DNA of 64,000 bases from Laburnicola sp. R22_1 (taxonomy: Eukaryota > Ascomycota > Dothideomycetes > Pleosporales > Didymosphaeriaceae): the NCBI GenBank assembly GCA_014281115.1, contig JACONQ010000001.1:3534001-3598000 (forward strand), in the 5' to 3' direction. The position numbers and the translations under genes were made by a program. The notes under the pieces were generated by a model. That model was given only the letters and a program-made list of their open reading frames with translations, ran no database searches and was not told the DNA's origin. Shown here one piece after another: positions 22,994 through 34,003 of the stretch. How positions within the stretch are numbered: the first letter of the stretch is position 1; every line of letters begins with the position of its first letter.

Positions 22994-24266
22994 GATGGGG
23001 AGTATGGCTTCGTCTTAGATTCATAGCTGTTTTGTGGGATTGGGTATGTAGAAGTGATTTTTGATATATCATGCTGTGTAGGCAAAAAAGGTGGTGGATA
23101 CTTGGTTGACTACAAGTGATCCTTTTTTTCCTTATGTGCCATTTTTGTCACATCCTTCGTCAAAGTGCAGTCCGGTTGTTCTGATTACACACCCTCCGTA
23201 CTATTATTCCGTTCATTGCCTCGCTCGCCTTGTCTGTCGAAGAGCTTGGGTCTTCTAGATACCGTTCTTTCTGCCCGTAGACGGCATTGCAACGTAGCAG
23301 ACTACATCACTTCCATGCAGTAACCTCGGATAAGTAATCTTGTTCCTAGAACCTACTTGGTACGACCATCATATGCCTTCTGCTTCATCTAGGATATCCC
23401 GCGTAGCGAGACTGTAAGTCGTGCTCTTTTGTCTTGAAAGTATCTTCCTTGATATCTAGATGCTGAAGAGGAAGGGACGGGTACTATTCAAAGTATTGGG
23501 AAGAGGTATATTCTCAAAATTAAAGATACATGAAGATTGGTGGTCTGGGACGGGTAGGATGGCGAGATGAGTGAGGGGAATCCATTGTCCCGTCGGGTAA
23601 TGGAAACAGAGGAGCTTAAATGAGACGTGATAAGGTGCGTGAGGTGTGAAGTAGAGAAATCAAAACTCAGCAATCATGCATGTGAGATGAGTGAGTGAGT
23701 GAAAGTATTTACCTTCTCATGTTAGAATGCATTTCACGGTCCTGCTTGAAAGCATAAACGGTCCACTACTACGTTTGGTTCTCAGCTGAATTCGACTGAT
23801 CGTGTCCCTCCTTTCATGTTTTCAAGTACAAGATCGGGAACATAAACTTTTGAGCGGTGGATGCACGACGGAGGGTGGGTGGAAGCGAGAAATATTCGCT
23901 CACCGCCAGACGCGGTGCAGGAGAGGCAAGTGCGCGCTACGCTCCCCAGTGTGCGAAACCTCGAAGCAAGAGACTTCTCCAACGATTCAAGATATTGACG
24001 CCTCTCACACCTTGTGACACCAGTGCCACAACACAAAAGCGCCAATTGATCTGCAGTCCCATCCGTTTCCACGACGACGCCCAGCAGCGTCTTGGCAACA
24101 ACACACGCGCTCGACGCACCTCCTGGCCCACGCTCACATTTATCAAACAACGCCCCAAAACCTCGCATCGCACCCCTCTCGCCTCCAAAAATCCTCAAAA
24201 GCCCGTACTTCGAATACCCGCTCGCACAAATACCCGTTCGCAACAGGACAGACAAAGAAAAGCACC
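22994..24266. other. intergenic, no gene seen
   Basis: About 1.3 kb with only low-complexity frames. A 385-codon minus-strand frame at 23782-24939 runs antisense through the myosin light chain gene and has no recognisable domain; I treat it as a shadow. Confidence 0.5.
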
Positions 24267-25039
24267 ATGGTGAGTGAGAACGCAGACCCTGCCGCTTCCT
24301 CAAATCACAGCGCGAGCGGGGCGCATACCTCGACGGGAAACGCAAGCAGGGCAGCAGCCCACCCGCAGCTTCTCCCTGCTGCGCTCTCGACGCCAGGGGC
24401 AACAACACAAACCCTTGTGCCACCGCTCGCTCGCAGCATCGCAATCCCTCATCCCTCCTCACAACGCTGCTCGCAGAACCGCCAGCATGAACCCAACTCA
24501 CACCCCGCAGGCCTCCACCAACTACCGCGAAGCCTTCCAGCTCTTCGACAAGCGCGGCAACGGACGCGTCGACCGCGGCGCCCTGGGCGACCTGCTGCGC
24601 GCTTGCGGGCAGAACCCCACGCTCGCCGAGATAGCCGATCTGGAGCGCGGCGTCGGCGCAGACTGTACGTCCTTTCCTCTTCCCCCCTCCGGGCACCCTC
24701 GCTAACACGCCGCACACAGTCGACTTCGAGACGTTCAGCAAGATTCTCAACCGCCCCGGCGGCTTCCGCGAGCCGTTTGATATCGAGGAGTACATACGCG
24801 GGTTCCAAGTGTTCGACAAGGACCGCTCGGGCTTCGTCGGAAAGGGCCAGATCAAGTATATACTTACGAATTTGGGGGAGAAGATGAGCGAGGAGGAGGT
24901 CGAGGAGCTGTTTAAGAGCACGATTGATACGAATAACAACGAGGTGGATTATAGGGGTATGTTATTCCTATTGCTTGCTTATGGGGGATTGTTTTGCTAA
25001 CTCGGCGCAGAATTCGTCAAGACGATTGCGGAGAACTGA
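24267..25039 (+). CDS. CDC4: essential myosin light chain, Cdc4/Mlc1 type
   Basis: EF-hand light chain that binds IQ motifs of type II/V myosins and is needed for the cytokinetic ring. Best model: exons 24267-24269 (ATG alone), 24511-24664, 24720-24956 and 25011-25039, giving 140 aa, matching the roughly 141 aa of fission yeast Cdc4. The first intron (241 bp) starts gtgagt directly after the ATG and ends ccgcag before GCCTCCACC. EF-hand-like loops are DKRGNGRVDRGAL (degenerate), DKDRSGFVGKG and DTNNNEVDYREFV. The family block GDLLRACGQNPTLAEI is exact in character. An alternative start at ATG 24487 would add seven residues with no first intron. Not the SCF subunit Cdc4 of budding yeast. Confidence 0.92.
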
Positions 25040-25614
25040 GGTTCATGGTTGGCTGTTTCCTTTCTTCTCTCTGTTGCCCTTTTGACCTGAACGATTTGCA
25101 CGACATGAAGGTCTTCCCCGTCTACCTAGCATGCGACACTGGCGTTGGATGTACATTGGGTCGGTCACATGACTTGTTTTGACCGAGTAGTTTGCACGGG
25201 GGTCATGTTGATTCAGGATTGATTCAAGAATTGAATGGAATCATGCGGATCCAGAATTGAATTAAATCATGTTGGTTCAAAATGGAATGGAATGAACAGT
25301 GTTTTTGGGTCCATTTGCAAACGCTGTCTATCTAGGCTCTCCCGTGTAGTAGCATGAGAAGCCTCGCGCGTGTGCCAAATGGGTATCTGTAGAATGCAGG
25401 AGAGAAGCATGCCATGAGGAAAAAAAAAGAAATACCAAAATGCCCCAGCCTTGCAGCCTTGTCCAGGCCTTGTCCAGGCCATGCCCGAGCTGTGACAGTT
25501 TACCATGTGCGCCTAGCCTGTGTAAGTGATTGATTACATGACGTGTATTATGAGATTCATGAGAATGTGGAGAGTCCGACTCCACCGTCTTAACATGCAG
25601 TAAGTAGTTGATAC
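25040..25614. other. intergenic, convergent 3' regions
   Basis: No gene seen. An imperfect repeat of gattcaagaattgaat-like units lies at about 25210-25300. Confidence 0.5.
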
Positions 25615-26157
25615 TCAAGTCTTGATCTCGGCGACGGTGACGATGCCGATGCCGCCCTGAGGCGTCTTGCCCATGATCATCTCGCTGGTGGTGACGAAGC
25701 CGTCGGGCAGGAGGTAGACGACGTCTTCCTTCCTTCCGGACCGGTCGCCCGCGAACTGCTGCCAGTCGAGTTGGTAGCCGACGACCAGGTTGCAGCGGCC
25801 GCATCGCTGGAGGTAGCGCTTCTCGAAGCCGTCGTCGCTCGTCACCATCTCGGGCTTGTTCTCCAGCCGCGTGGACAGCAGCAGGCCGTAGTGGTCGGTA
25901 GGCGGGAGCTGCGGCTGCGTCTGGCGGCCCTTTGTGGGCGCTGCCGCGGGGGGCGGCGGGAGCGGCATGATGTGGGCTTGGTCGAGCGAGTGGTTGCGCG
26001 TGGGGAGCGCGTGGAGCGGCGTCGAGGTGGCGAGGAGGAGATGGGTGCAGAGACAGTGGTACGTGTAGACGGTGGACGAGGCCGCGAGCGAGAGCTTCTC
26101 CTCTGGAGAGGGCGACGGCATGGCGAAGTAGTCGCGCGAAGACTTGGTGATGTCCAT
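25615..26157 (-). CDS. STEEP1-like (UPF0428/CXorf56 family) protein
   Basis: Single exon, 180 aa from ATG 26157. The pattern YTYHCLC near the N-terminus and RCGRCNLVVGYQLDW near residue 120 gives paired cysteines. In the STEEP1 family these are thought to form a zinc-binding fold. Human STEEP1 promotes ER exit of STING; the fungal role is unknown. The middle carries a Pro-rich insert (PLPPPPAAAPTKG). The frame is open upstream to 26268, but that part looks like leader. Medium-high confidence for the family; no function is claimed. Confidence 0.75.
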   Translation of the reverse strand: MDITKSSRDYFAMPSPSPEEKLSLAASSTVYTYHCLCTHLLLATSTPLHALPTRNHSLDQAHIMPLPPPPAAAPTKGRQTQPQLPPTDHYGLLLSTRLENKPEMVTSDDGFEKRYLQRCGRCNLVVGYQLDWQQFAGDRSGRKEDVVYLLPDGFVTTSEMIMGKTPQGGIGIVTVAEIKT

Positions 26158-27092
26158 TATGTTGAAGTAGGTGCTCGGGCTTTTTCGAGGGTGGGTTGAA
26201 AGGGAGATGGATGGATGGATGGGTTGCGGAGAACTATTGTCCGGGTCGCAGGGCGCGGGGTATTTCAATTGCGGGCGGGCAGCACGGAAGTCGGACTGTA
26301 GGCGTGGTCAGACGTGTGGTCCGGAGCAGAGAATGGATTTGTGATCAGAATCGAAGTCCGGCGAGGGGTGGTGGGTGCGCGCTTCTTTATGACTGTACTT
26401 CTGTCTGGTGGGCCGGGCCAATGTCGGCGGGAGGGCACAAGGGCGGCGAAGAATTGTGGTGAAAGGCTGCGGAATGCAGCGGCAGCCAAAAGTCGGCGCT
26501 GATGACGGGCGGCGGCGCGCAGTGGAGAGAGCTACGGATGGGGGAGCGTTGGATCAACCTGGATGCAAGGTTATCTGGCAGCGTGCGCGCTTCCGTGGTG
26601 CGGGCAGACTGACGATGGGCTGCCGCGCCGTTTTGGCTGCGTGTCAATGGAGTCGTACCAAGGTAGAAACACGGCGGTTGCGCGTCTCCATCCTTCAGGG
26701 TCGGAGGGCTCCTCCTGGGCACCAAGCAGGCGATCCGATAGGCGGCTGCACGACAAACAAAGCAGCCTATCCGCGCCTGCGCTCGGTCGACGGAATTGGA
26801 TCACTCTACGGCGCGGACAGTGTCAATTGCGCAATCACGTTCGTATTCTACGGTGCCGCTTGTCGCGGCTAAGCTCTGCTCTCCTAGTAATAGTTATATA
26901 TAGTAACACTATAAGCTGCACTAATTACCTTTAATTACTTATTATAGTTACTTAAGCGCTATTTTTATAGTTAGATCTAAAGTAGTAATAAGCACTAAGT
27001 TACTAGCTTTTATTATACTATCTATTATATATTTTTTTATTACTAGTATTACTTTCTTAAAGTAAGGTTTATATTAGTATTAAGTTTATTAA
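26158..27092. other. intergenic, grading into the AT-rich island
   Basis: No gene supported. Composition falls sharply at about 26880, where the sequence becomes strongly AT-rich with TA-dense text. Confidence 0.5.
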
Positions 27093-27664
27093 TACTAATA
27101 TATTCTATTAGTAGCCCGAACAGATTAGTCCGCTAGATAGTTTTTGCTAAGACTATAATACTTTACTATAAATTATAATGTCTTAATAACACAACGCGTT
27201 ATTATCTAATTAAGAAGATAGAATTAAGCTTGCCCTTTACGCCTATTAGAATAAGTAAATTTTAAGCCTATAATATACTGCTATAGTATATAATATCCTA
27301 AAGTCTACACTAAGTAATTAAATTAATAGAATTACTATCTAAGCAAATATATAATTAGGCATAGTAAAGCTTACTATAACTAAAGAGCAGACGCTTATAT
27401 AGTATATTCTTAACCTAGATTTATAAGGATTTACACCCTAGCTAGGTAAGGTAAATGATATAGCTAATAAACTACTAGCTGCGTAGTATAGAGATCCTAT
27501 AGAATAATACTAGACTTAGCGCTTTATAAAGCGCGTACCTAAGCTTAAAATAGCTTTTAATTAAGTAAAGAACTAATAAATAATATAATAGAAAGACCTA
27601 GAGGTTATAAACGCGTAGTTTTAGCTAGTAGAGAACACAAAAGCTAAGTATAGAGTATAAGATA

Positions 27665-28988
27665 CAGTGCCAAGCCAAAAGTCTGTTCCCCCAACACGCT
27701 AACGCGCGTACACTAACACCAACACCCTATTTTCAACACTACATTACTCCACCAATATGAGCTCTTTTGGTGTAGAAATTTTAGGAAATCGTCGCCGCAA
27801 TGCCGAATTATCTATCCAGCAACGGGATTTAATTATCGCGAAGTGTGAGGCGGGCGCGTTATTGTGGGAGTTGGCTAAGGAGTTTAACTGTACGCGTCGC
27901 TGCATTAACAAAACACTTTAGAGATATGGAGAATAACACCACAATTAATCGCGGCCTCGATTAGGGTGTCCCTAGGCGCTTAATACACATGACAAGCGTG
28001 TACTCTATTAAGAGGCACGAAAAAACCCAAGGATTAAATACCCAGCCCTCCTCTGCGAGGCCTCCCTCCGCCGCATCTCTTAAACGACTGCATATCGCGC
28101 ATTGAAGGCAGAGAGCCTAACCAACTTCCAGGCAGCGCGGAAGCCCAAGATCACTTGCGCGGTGGCCTAGGAGAGGCGTTAATTCGAATAGGAATATCGC
28201 AATTAGGATTGGCGCGGACAGCCCTTCTGGTTTTTAGATGAGTGCTCTATTTAAAGACGCTCCGGCGGCACATCTACATGGGTTTTTCGCCTCCCACACG
28301 AGAAATGGAGACATGAGATAATTGAGGAGACAGTTATATTAAGATCTCGCGCGGCAATAGTGTAGGCGAGTATCTGGCTTGATTGGAGAGGGCGGGTTCG
28401 GCGGAGTCCCTTAGTAATTATGCCCAGGGACCTAGCAGCTTGTTGCAAAGGATATAGCGTATAGAGTTATATTAAAGCTCTACGCGAAGGACTCCTCAGT
28501 AATTATTACGCAGGAGATATCTATATGCACGACAACGCGCCCATCTACAGGGCGCGATAGTCGCTCGATTTTTTGGCGGAACACGGCATACAACCAATCA
28601 AGTGGCCGCGTTATTCCCCTGACATCAACCCCATCAAACATCTCTAGTGGTCCCTTAAGAGAGAACTCCATAAGCGTTACCCCAATATAGGCGACCTTGG
28701 CGACGGCGACGAGGACTTTGAGACCTTCTGCACGGCGTTGAAAGATTGCTGGCGTAGGATCCCTAATTCGCTGATTCGCAAGCTTATACATAGTATGCCG
28801 CGCCGCCTACTTGCTCTCCAGCGTGCGCGCGGGTATTAAACAAAATATTGATCAAATAATTATCTCTATATTAATTATCAACTCTCCGGGAGCGATATTG
28901 GGGGTGCCGGAGCGCTCTGCGCGACGGGGTGGTGATGATGGCGGACCTCGCTTACCCCTGCGGGGAATAGACTTTTGGCTTAGTACTG
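27665..28988 (+). mobile_element. Tc1-like transposon nested in the Fot1-like element
   Basis: A 1324-bp element with 27-bp inverted repeats (27665-27691 and 28962-28988; starts cagtgc, ends gtactg) and TA duplications at 27663-27664 and 28989-28990. Removing it with one TA rejoins the host transposase text KYRV..D with DIYNFNKIGF in one frame, which proves the insertion order. Its GC content is clearly higher than that of the element around it. Confidence 0.92.
27757..28838 (+). pseudogene. Tc1-like transposase remnant
   Basis: Starts MSSFGVEILGNRRRNAELS with a helix-turn-helix region (WELAKEFNCTRRCINKTL). The catalytic domain is legible across frames: DECSI followed by RRSGGTSTWVFRLPHEKW, then MHDNAPIYRAR and WPRYSPDINPIKHL. 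The end reads ELHKRYPNIGDL and RIPNSLIRKLIHSMPRR. Several TAG/TAA/TGA stops and at least one frame change disable it. Confidence 0.85.
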
Positions 28989-30781
28989 TAAAGATATCTA
29001 TAACTTTAATAAGATAGGCTTCTAAATAAGAGTTATTAGCTTAATAAAAGTTGTAACTAGTTTAGAAAGATATTCTTAACCTATACTTATTTAGCTAGGC
29101 AACTATAAGTAAGTTATAGTAATTTAGAGTATTTACGCTACTAGATATACTACTTTACTCTTTATTATCTATAAAGGGCAAGTCTATATCTTAGCGTAGT
29201 ATAAGGAGACTAGTATCCCCTATAATTAGAAGCTCTTAGTCTCTAAAACTAGCTAAACTAATAATAAGCTTAGAGTTGCGTAGTTAAAGCACTTTAACGC
29301 ATATATAAGGCTGTGTATAGTAGAGTTATAGAGGTTACTTATTCTAAATAGCTATAAGAGCTACTACTCCTAGAATTTTAAGGATTATTATCTAGAATAG
29401 AAGATCCTAACACTTTATATACTAGCGTACTTATTTTATATTTTTTAGCTACTTAATATAGTCTATTTTATACTACTAAAGCTAAAGTACTTCTAGCGTG
29501 TGTAGGACTTAGCATACTAACACATCTTTTATATTAATAAAAAGGGCTTTCTACTAGCCTTTTATAATGCGTTTTTTAATATATTTATACTAGAAAACTA
29601 TAAAAAAGCCTTTAAGGCCTCTAGGCTTATTCCTTTAGATATATTAGTAGTAGTAGATCGCCTTAATATGCGTATTCACACTCTACCTTAGAGTACCCTA
29701 CTAGATACACTATAGTAAGCTAGAATTCTAAATAATACCCTTAAGTTTAGATCTTAGTTAAAGCTTATACGCAACTCTTTTATTTAGTCTCTACCTAATA
29801 CTAAATTAAGCTATTTATAGCTTATAAAAGGTGCTAAACTTATACTCTACTATAGTATACTTTAAGAGACCTATATTAAGAAACTTAAGGAGCAAATTAA
29901 GATTCTAATAAAATAAAAAACATATAAAATAAAGCGTATTTAGAAAGGTAGAACGCTAGGCTTTACTTAGAGAGCAGATTTAGAAATAGAAAGCCCTTCT
30001 ATTAGGGTAAAGTTATTAAAAAGGGCGCAAGGTAGTAGTAAGAGAGAGGTAGATTCCTTAATATATTACTACTATAGGAGGTATAAAGAGTCTAGGCATA
30101 ATATAAAAACTTATTAAATAGATAAAGAGATAGAGGAGAAGTTAGATATTACCCTTAGTAGCTTATTTTTAGATAGTGTTAATAGTAAATTAGAGTAATT
30201 TTATTATAGGTTACTATAAGGCTAAAAATAATAAGTTAACTTTATCTTATAATAGTACGTACTTAGTAAATAAAAATTAGATAAAGTACTACTTAAGATA
30301 TAGTATACTTTACTATAAATTATAATAAGTATACTATATAGTATCTATATATAGTATAGTATGCTTTTTTATAATTACTACCTTTTTACGCTCTTTTTAA
30401 TTACTAAGCAGGGGCTCTGCTTTTTTATCATGTTATTTAAGATGAAAGCCTTTGTTATGCTACCCTAGATAGTTAATATAACGCTATATAGTATAGTAGA
30501 TAATATATTATATATTATAGAGAGTCTTGTTATAAGTTTATATTACTAAAAAAGACTTCTTAGCTTTATATAGCTATAGTAGCCGCGCAAAGAGGCTATA
30601 TAATATAAAAAGTAAATTAAATAGTAACTTAGTATATTATAAGTTATAGTAGGTTATTATAAGTTACTATAAAGTAATGTTAGTAGTGTTCTATAATAAG
30701 TTATAAGAGACCTCGAAGTTGCTAAGAAAAACTATTCGGCGGACTAATCTGTCCGGGCTACTAATAGAATATATTAGTATA

Positions 30782-32652
30782 ACGTACTTTGCACTTGAGT
30801 CGAACACTCTATTAAGTTAAACACTTTGCCAAGACCCTACTAAAACGTACTATTAGCAATAGTATAACGCAATGCCTTAACCACACAATAAACTACTAGC
30901 GTTAAAAGAAGCGCGTATATAGCTTGCAATTTAGGCTATTAAATAAGACGCAACACTCTCTTAGCGACGCGCTATAGCCATCTATAATGTCTCTTAAAGT
31001 ACACTTAGCGACTAACGCGCTAGAAAGACGTTTAGACGCAACTACGCACCTAACAAAATAAGACTTACTATAAGAGAGGAGCAGGCGATTATAGAGTATA
31101 TACTTAATCTAGACGCGCGAGGATTTCCGCCTTAGCTCAATACTATAAAAGATATGGCTAATTCTTTACTAGCTGTACGCTACTATAAACTAGTTGGCCA
31201 GAGGTAGCCTTATAACTTTGTTAAGCGCTAGCTAGAGCTTAAAGTCAAGTTTAATCGAAAGTACGACTATAAGAAAGCTCTCTAGGAGGATCCTAAGATA
31301 ATATAAGACTAGTTCTAGCTTATAGAGAATATAAAGGCCAAATATAGTATTCTAGACAAGGACACCTATAATTTTAGTAAAGCAGGCTTTATAATAGGCA
31401 TAATATTAACTAGAGCAATAGTTATAGACTCTAAGCGTTAAGAACGGCCAAAGCAGGTACAGCAGGGCAATAGGGAGTAGACAACAGTTATTTAAGGCAT
31501 TAATACGACAGGGTAGTAAATCCCACTCTTTATTATCTTTAGGGGCAAGTACCACCTCTCTGCCTAGTATAAGAAGAAGGATCTACCTTATAATTAGGTT
31601 ATTGCAGTCTCTAAAAACGGCTAGACAATAAATAAGCTTAGTCTATAGTGGCTAAAGCACTTTAATAAGTATATAAAGAGGCGTATTATTAGCACAACAC
31701 ATTTGCTTATTCTTAACAGCTATAAGAGTTATAACTTGTTTAAATTTAAACAGTATTGCAAGAAGAGCAATATTGTTACTCTCTATATGCCCTCGCATTT
31801 GTCGCACCTCTTGTAACCACTTAATATAGGCTGTTTCGCGCCTTTAAAAAAGGCGTATGGGCGCTAAGCTAAGAATTTAATGCGCAACCACATTACGCAC
31901 ATTACTAAAATCGAGTTTCTGCCTTGCTTTATTACTACTTTTAAGGCTTCGTTTATTAAAAGTAATATTAAAGGAGGCTTTTAAGGTGCTGGCCTAGTGC
32001 CCCACAATTTAGAAGCTATAATATCGCAACTTAATATCCGCCTACGTACGCCTCTACTTTGTACTATTCGCGATAGTATATAAGAGTTGCAAACTCTACA
32101 AAATAGTATAAAACTTAGGTCGTAATTAACGCTAGTTAAGTAGAGGATTTAAAGACATGTGGATAGTTCCCTAACTTATATAGTTAAGACGATGGAAAAG
32201 CTTATTAAAGGCGCTAAGATAATAGGGCATTCTTTAGTATTAATGACTAAACGTAACGCTAAACTTTAAGCTGCTAATAAGGCCGCTATACAACGTAAAT
32301 TATATAAAAGAAAGTAATTGCAGTAAGAAGAAGTCCTTATAGTTAAAGAGGGCCAGCGACTAGCTATTCTAAAGAACTTTGGGGTGCGTAGTAATGGCAA
32401 GAAGGCAAAGAAGAGGGTGCGTACTAATGGAGGCGAATCTGCTTAACAGCGCTATGGATGCTGCGGCAAGCCTAGGCATAATAAAAAAACCTGTAGATAG
32501 CTTATAAAAGTAGATTCTAAATAGTTTAGTCTATTTAGACTATCGAAAATAGTTTATGTTGACTCTATACTATCGTGAATAGTACAGAACTTGGTGGGGT
32601 CTTGGCAAAGTGTCCGACTCGATGGAGTGTCCGACTCGAGTGCAAAGTACGT
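30782..32652 (+). mobile_element. second Fot1/pogo-like transposon, RIP-degraded
   Basis: A 1.87-kb element with 56-bp inverted repeats (30782-30837 and 32597-32652) starting ACGTACTTTGCAC. TA duplications lie at 30780-30781 and 32653-32654. The right repeat holds two direct copies of GTGTCCGACTCGA. Its left TA touches the right TA of the preceding element, so the two are separated by nothing but TATA. Confidence 0.92.
30870..32520 (+). pseudogene. Fot1/pogo transposase remnant with zinc-knuckle tail
   Basis: Plus-strand traces in essentially one frame: REEQAIIEYILNLDARGFPP, TIKDMANSLLAVR, SILDKDTYNFSKAGFIIGI (catalytic D region), LLILNSYKSYN, PSHLSHLL and PLNIGCFAPLKKAYG. The end is a CCHC-like knuckle, GCCGKPRHNKKTC, whose first cysteine appears changed to Tyr. 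Stops are mostly TAG/TAA at positions that are CAG, CAA or TGG in the family. Coordinates are approximate because the start is eroded. Confidence 0.85.
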
Positions 32653-32988
32653 TATATATATAAAATTTAATAAAGCTACTATTTCTATTAGTAATAGAGG
32701 TGTATAGTAGGTATTTTATACTAGTAGGGTTAGCTATATAGGGAGCTGTTAAATTAGCTATCAAAGTTAATTTTAGTTAAGTTTCGGGGGGGGGGGAGGG
32801 TGAGGAGAGCCGAGCGATTCTAGGGCAGGGCGCTGCGTGCAGGAATGGGAATGGCAGATGCAGGCTAATAACGTGGGGCGACGAGATGCTACGCGAACCA
32901 CGCGTTGGTTGCCGCTTGCAGCTCACCGACTGCCTGCCTGTCCGCCTGACACGTAGGAATAATAATAAAATAGTTTCCTGTAGTGGGC
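32653..32988. other. right margin of the TE island and promoter of the HIT gene
   Basis: AT-rich to about 32780, then a run of about twelve G and normal composition. Only about 200 bp of ordinary sequence lie between the island and the next start codon. Confidence 0.5.
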
Positions 32989-33584
32989 ATGCCGCCCCTC
33001 GCAAAGGAGGTGGTCAAGTTTGGCAGCTTTGTCGTAACCAACCAGGTGCGTGCCGCTGCTCCCTCCCAAAGCCGCTGACGTGAAACCCGCAGGTCTTCCA
33101 TCTCACCCCGCTGTCGTACGCCCTCGTCAACCTCAAACCGCTGCTTCCCGGCCACGTCCTCGTCTCACCCCGCCGCGTCGTTCCGCGCGTGCATGATCTC
33201 TCCGCCGCAGAGGTCCAGGACCTCTTCCTGACGGTGCAGCGCGTGTCCCGGACCATAGAGCGCCTCTTCGATGCGACAGCCTTGAACATTGCCATCCAGG
33301 ATGGCCAGGATGCCGGTCAGAGCGTGCCGCATGTGCATGCCCACATCATCCCCAGGAAGCAGCACGACCTTCCCGAACCAGACGCCATATATGCGATGAT
33401 GGAGAGCGAGGACGGCGACCTGGCGCGCCAGTTCAACCAACGGGACCGTGGTGAGGTGCAGCGGGGGAGATTCTCCGCCCTGGATGCAGACGAGCATCGT
33501 AAGCCCAGGACCGACGACGAGATGAACAGGGAAGCCCAGTGGTTCGCCGAGGAGATGGCAAAGGACGCTGAAAAGGACTCTTGA
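32989..33584 (+). CDS. HNT2: HIT-family diadenosine polyphosphate hydrolase (FHIT/Hnt2 type)
   Basis: Expected to cleave diadenosine triphosphate to AMP and ADP. Exons 32989-33045 and 33093-33584 give 182 aa; the 47-bp intron ends cccgcag. The histidine triad HVHAHI is near residue 98. The upstream motif NIAIQDGQDAGQSVPHVH and the N-terminal VFHLTPLSYALVNLKPLLPGHVLV are typical of the FHIT branch. It stands immediately next to the RIP island yet its frame is intact, so RIP leakage has not damaged it. Confidence 0.93.
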
Positions 33585-34003
33585 TTCGATTACATGTATG
33601 CAACACAGCTGAAGCAAGTAGACACATCCCAAATAGACCACTTCTCAGCCATGAGAGCATTGCAATTTCTACCGCCGTCGCATACCTCGATGCTGGTGGC
33701 ATGAAGTACGCGTTTGCTGGAATGGTTCCCTCATACAACTGAAGACTCGCTAGATTCGTATTCGGTTTGCTCCGTCTTCCATGATGAGGAGGTCTGGTGG
33801 TTGCCAGAGCGAGGCAGTCTCATTAGTCAGCTTTTGTGGGTTACTCTTGGGGTTGGGGGCTGATTTTGATCTCCTTCCGTGTTCCAAATGGCTGCCTGGA
33901 AGATCTCAAGGAGGAAGAAATAACCCCAGCCTGATCTGGGTACATCTAAAACGCTGCAGTTTATCGAAACGTGCATAATATATCTTCATCCAGCTCATTG
34001 ATA
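33585..34003. other. intergenic
   Basis: 419 bp without coding signal; 3' UTR of the HIT gene and promoter of the Zn2Cys6 gene. Confidence 0.55.

Larger units (their letters stand above)
27095..30777 (+). mobile_element. Fot1/pogo-like transposon, RIP-degraded and interrupted
   Basis: Terminal inverted repeats of about 57-60 bp (27095-27151 and 30718-30777) start CTAATATATTC. TA target duplications are at 27093-27094 and 30778-30779. Without the nested insertion the element is about 2.36 kb. Degraded plus-strand traces of a Fot1-type transposase are visible before the insertion (LNLDL, GKVNDIANKLL, FIKRVPKLKIAFN, KAKYRV) and continue after it (DIYNFNKIGF, LILNSYKS, FILENYKKAFKASRLIPLD). Many stops are TAG or TAA where CAG, TGG or CAA would be expected. 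Confidence 0.88.
26880..32780. other. AT-rich island of RIP-degraded transposons
   Basis: About 5.9 kb in which TA dinucleotides are very frequent and nearly every frame is closed by TAG/TAA. Three Tc1-mariner elements are recognisable inside. In fungi this pattern is the known outcome of repeat-induced point mutation. The edges are abrupt: normal composition resumes around 32790, after a long G run. Confidence 0.9.

Noticed and set aside
23782..24939. 385-codon minus-strand frame
   Set aside because: Antisense to the spliced myosin light chain gene and without recognisable domain.
26408..26934. Plus-strand frames of about 120-150 codons before the AT-rich island
   Set aside because: No domain, mutually overlapping, no plausible start context.
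32784..32796. G run as a possible telomere-like or G-quadruplex signal
   Set aside because: A simple homopolymer without repeated G tracts or TTAGGG units; probably slippage or sequencing-related.
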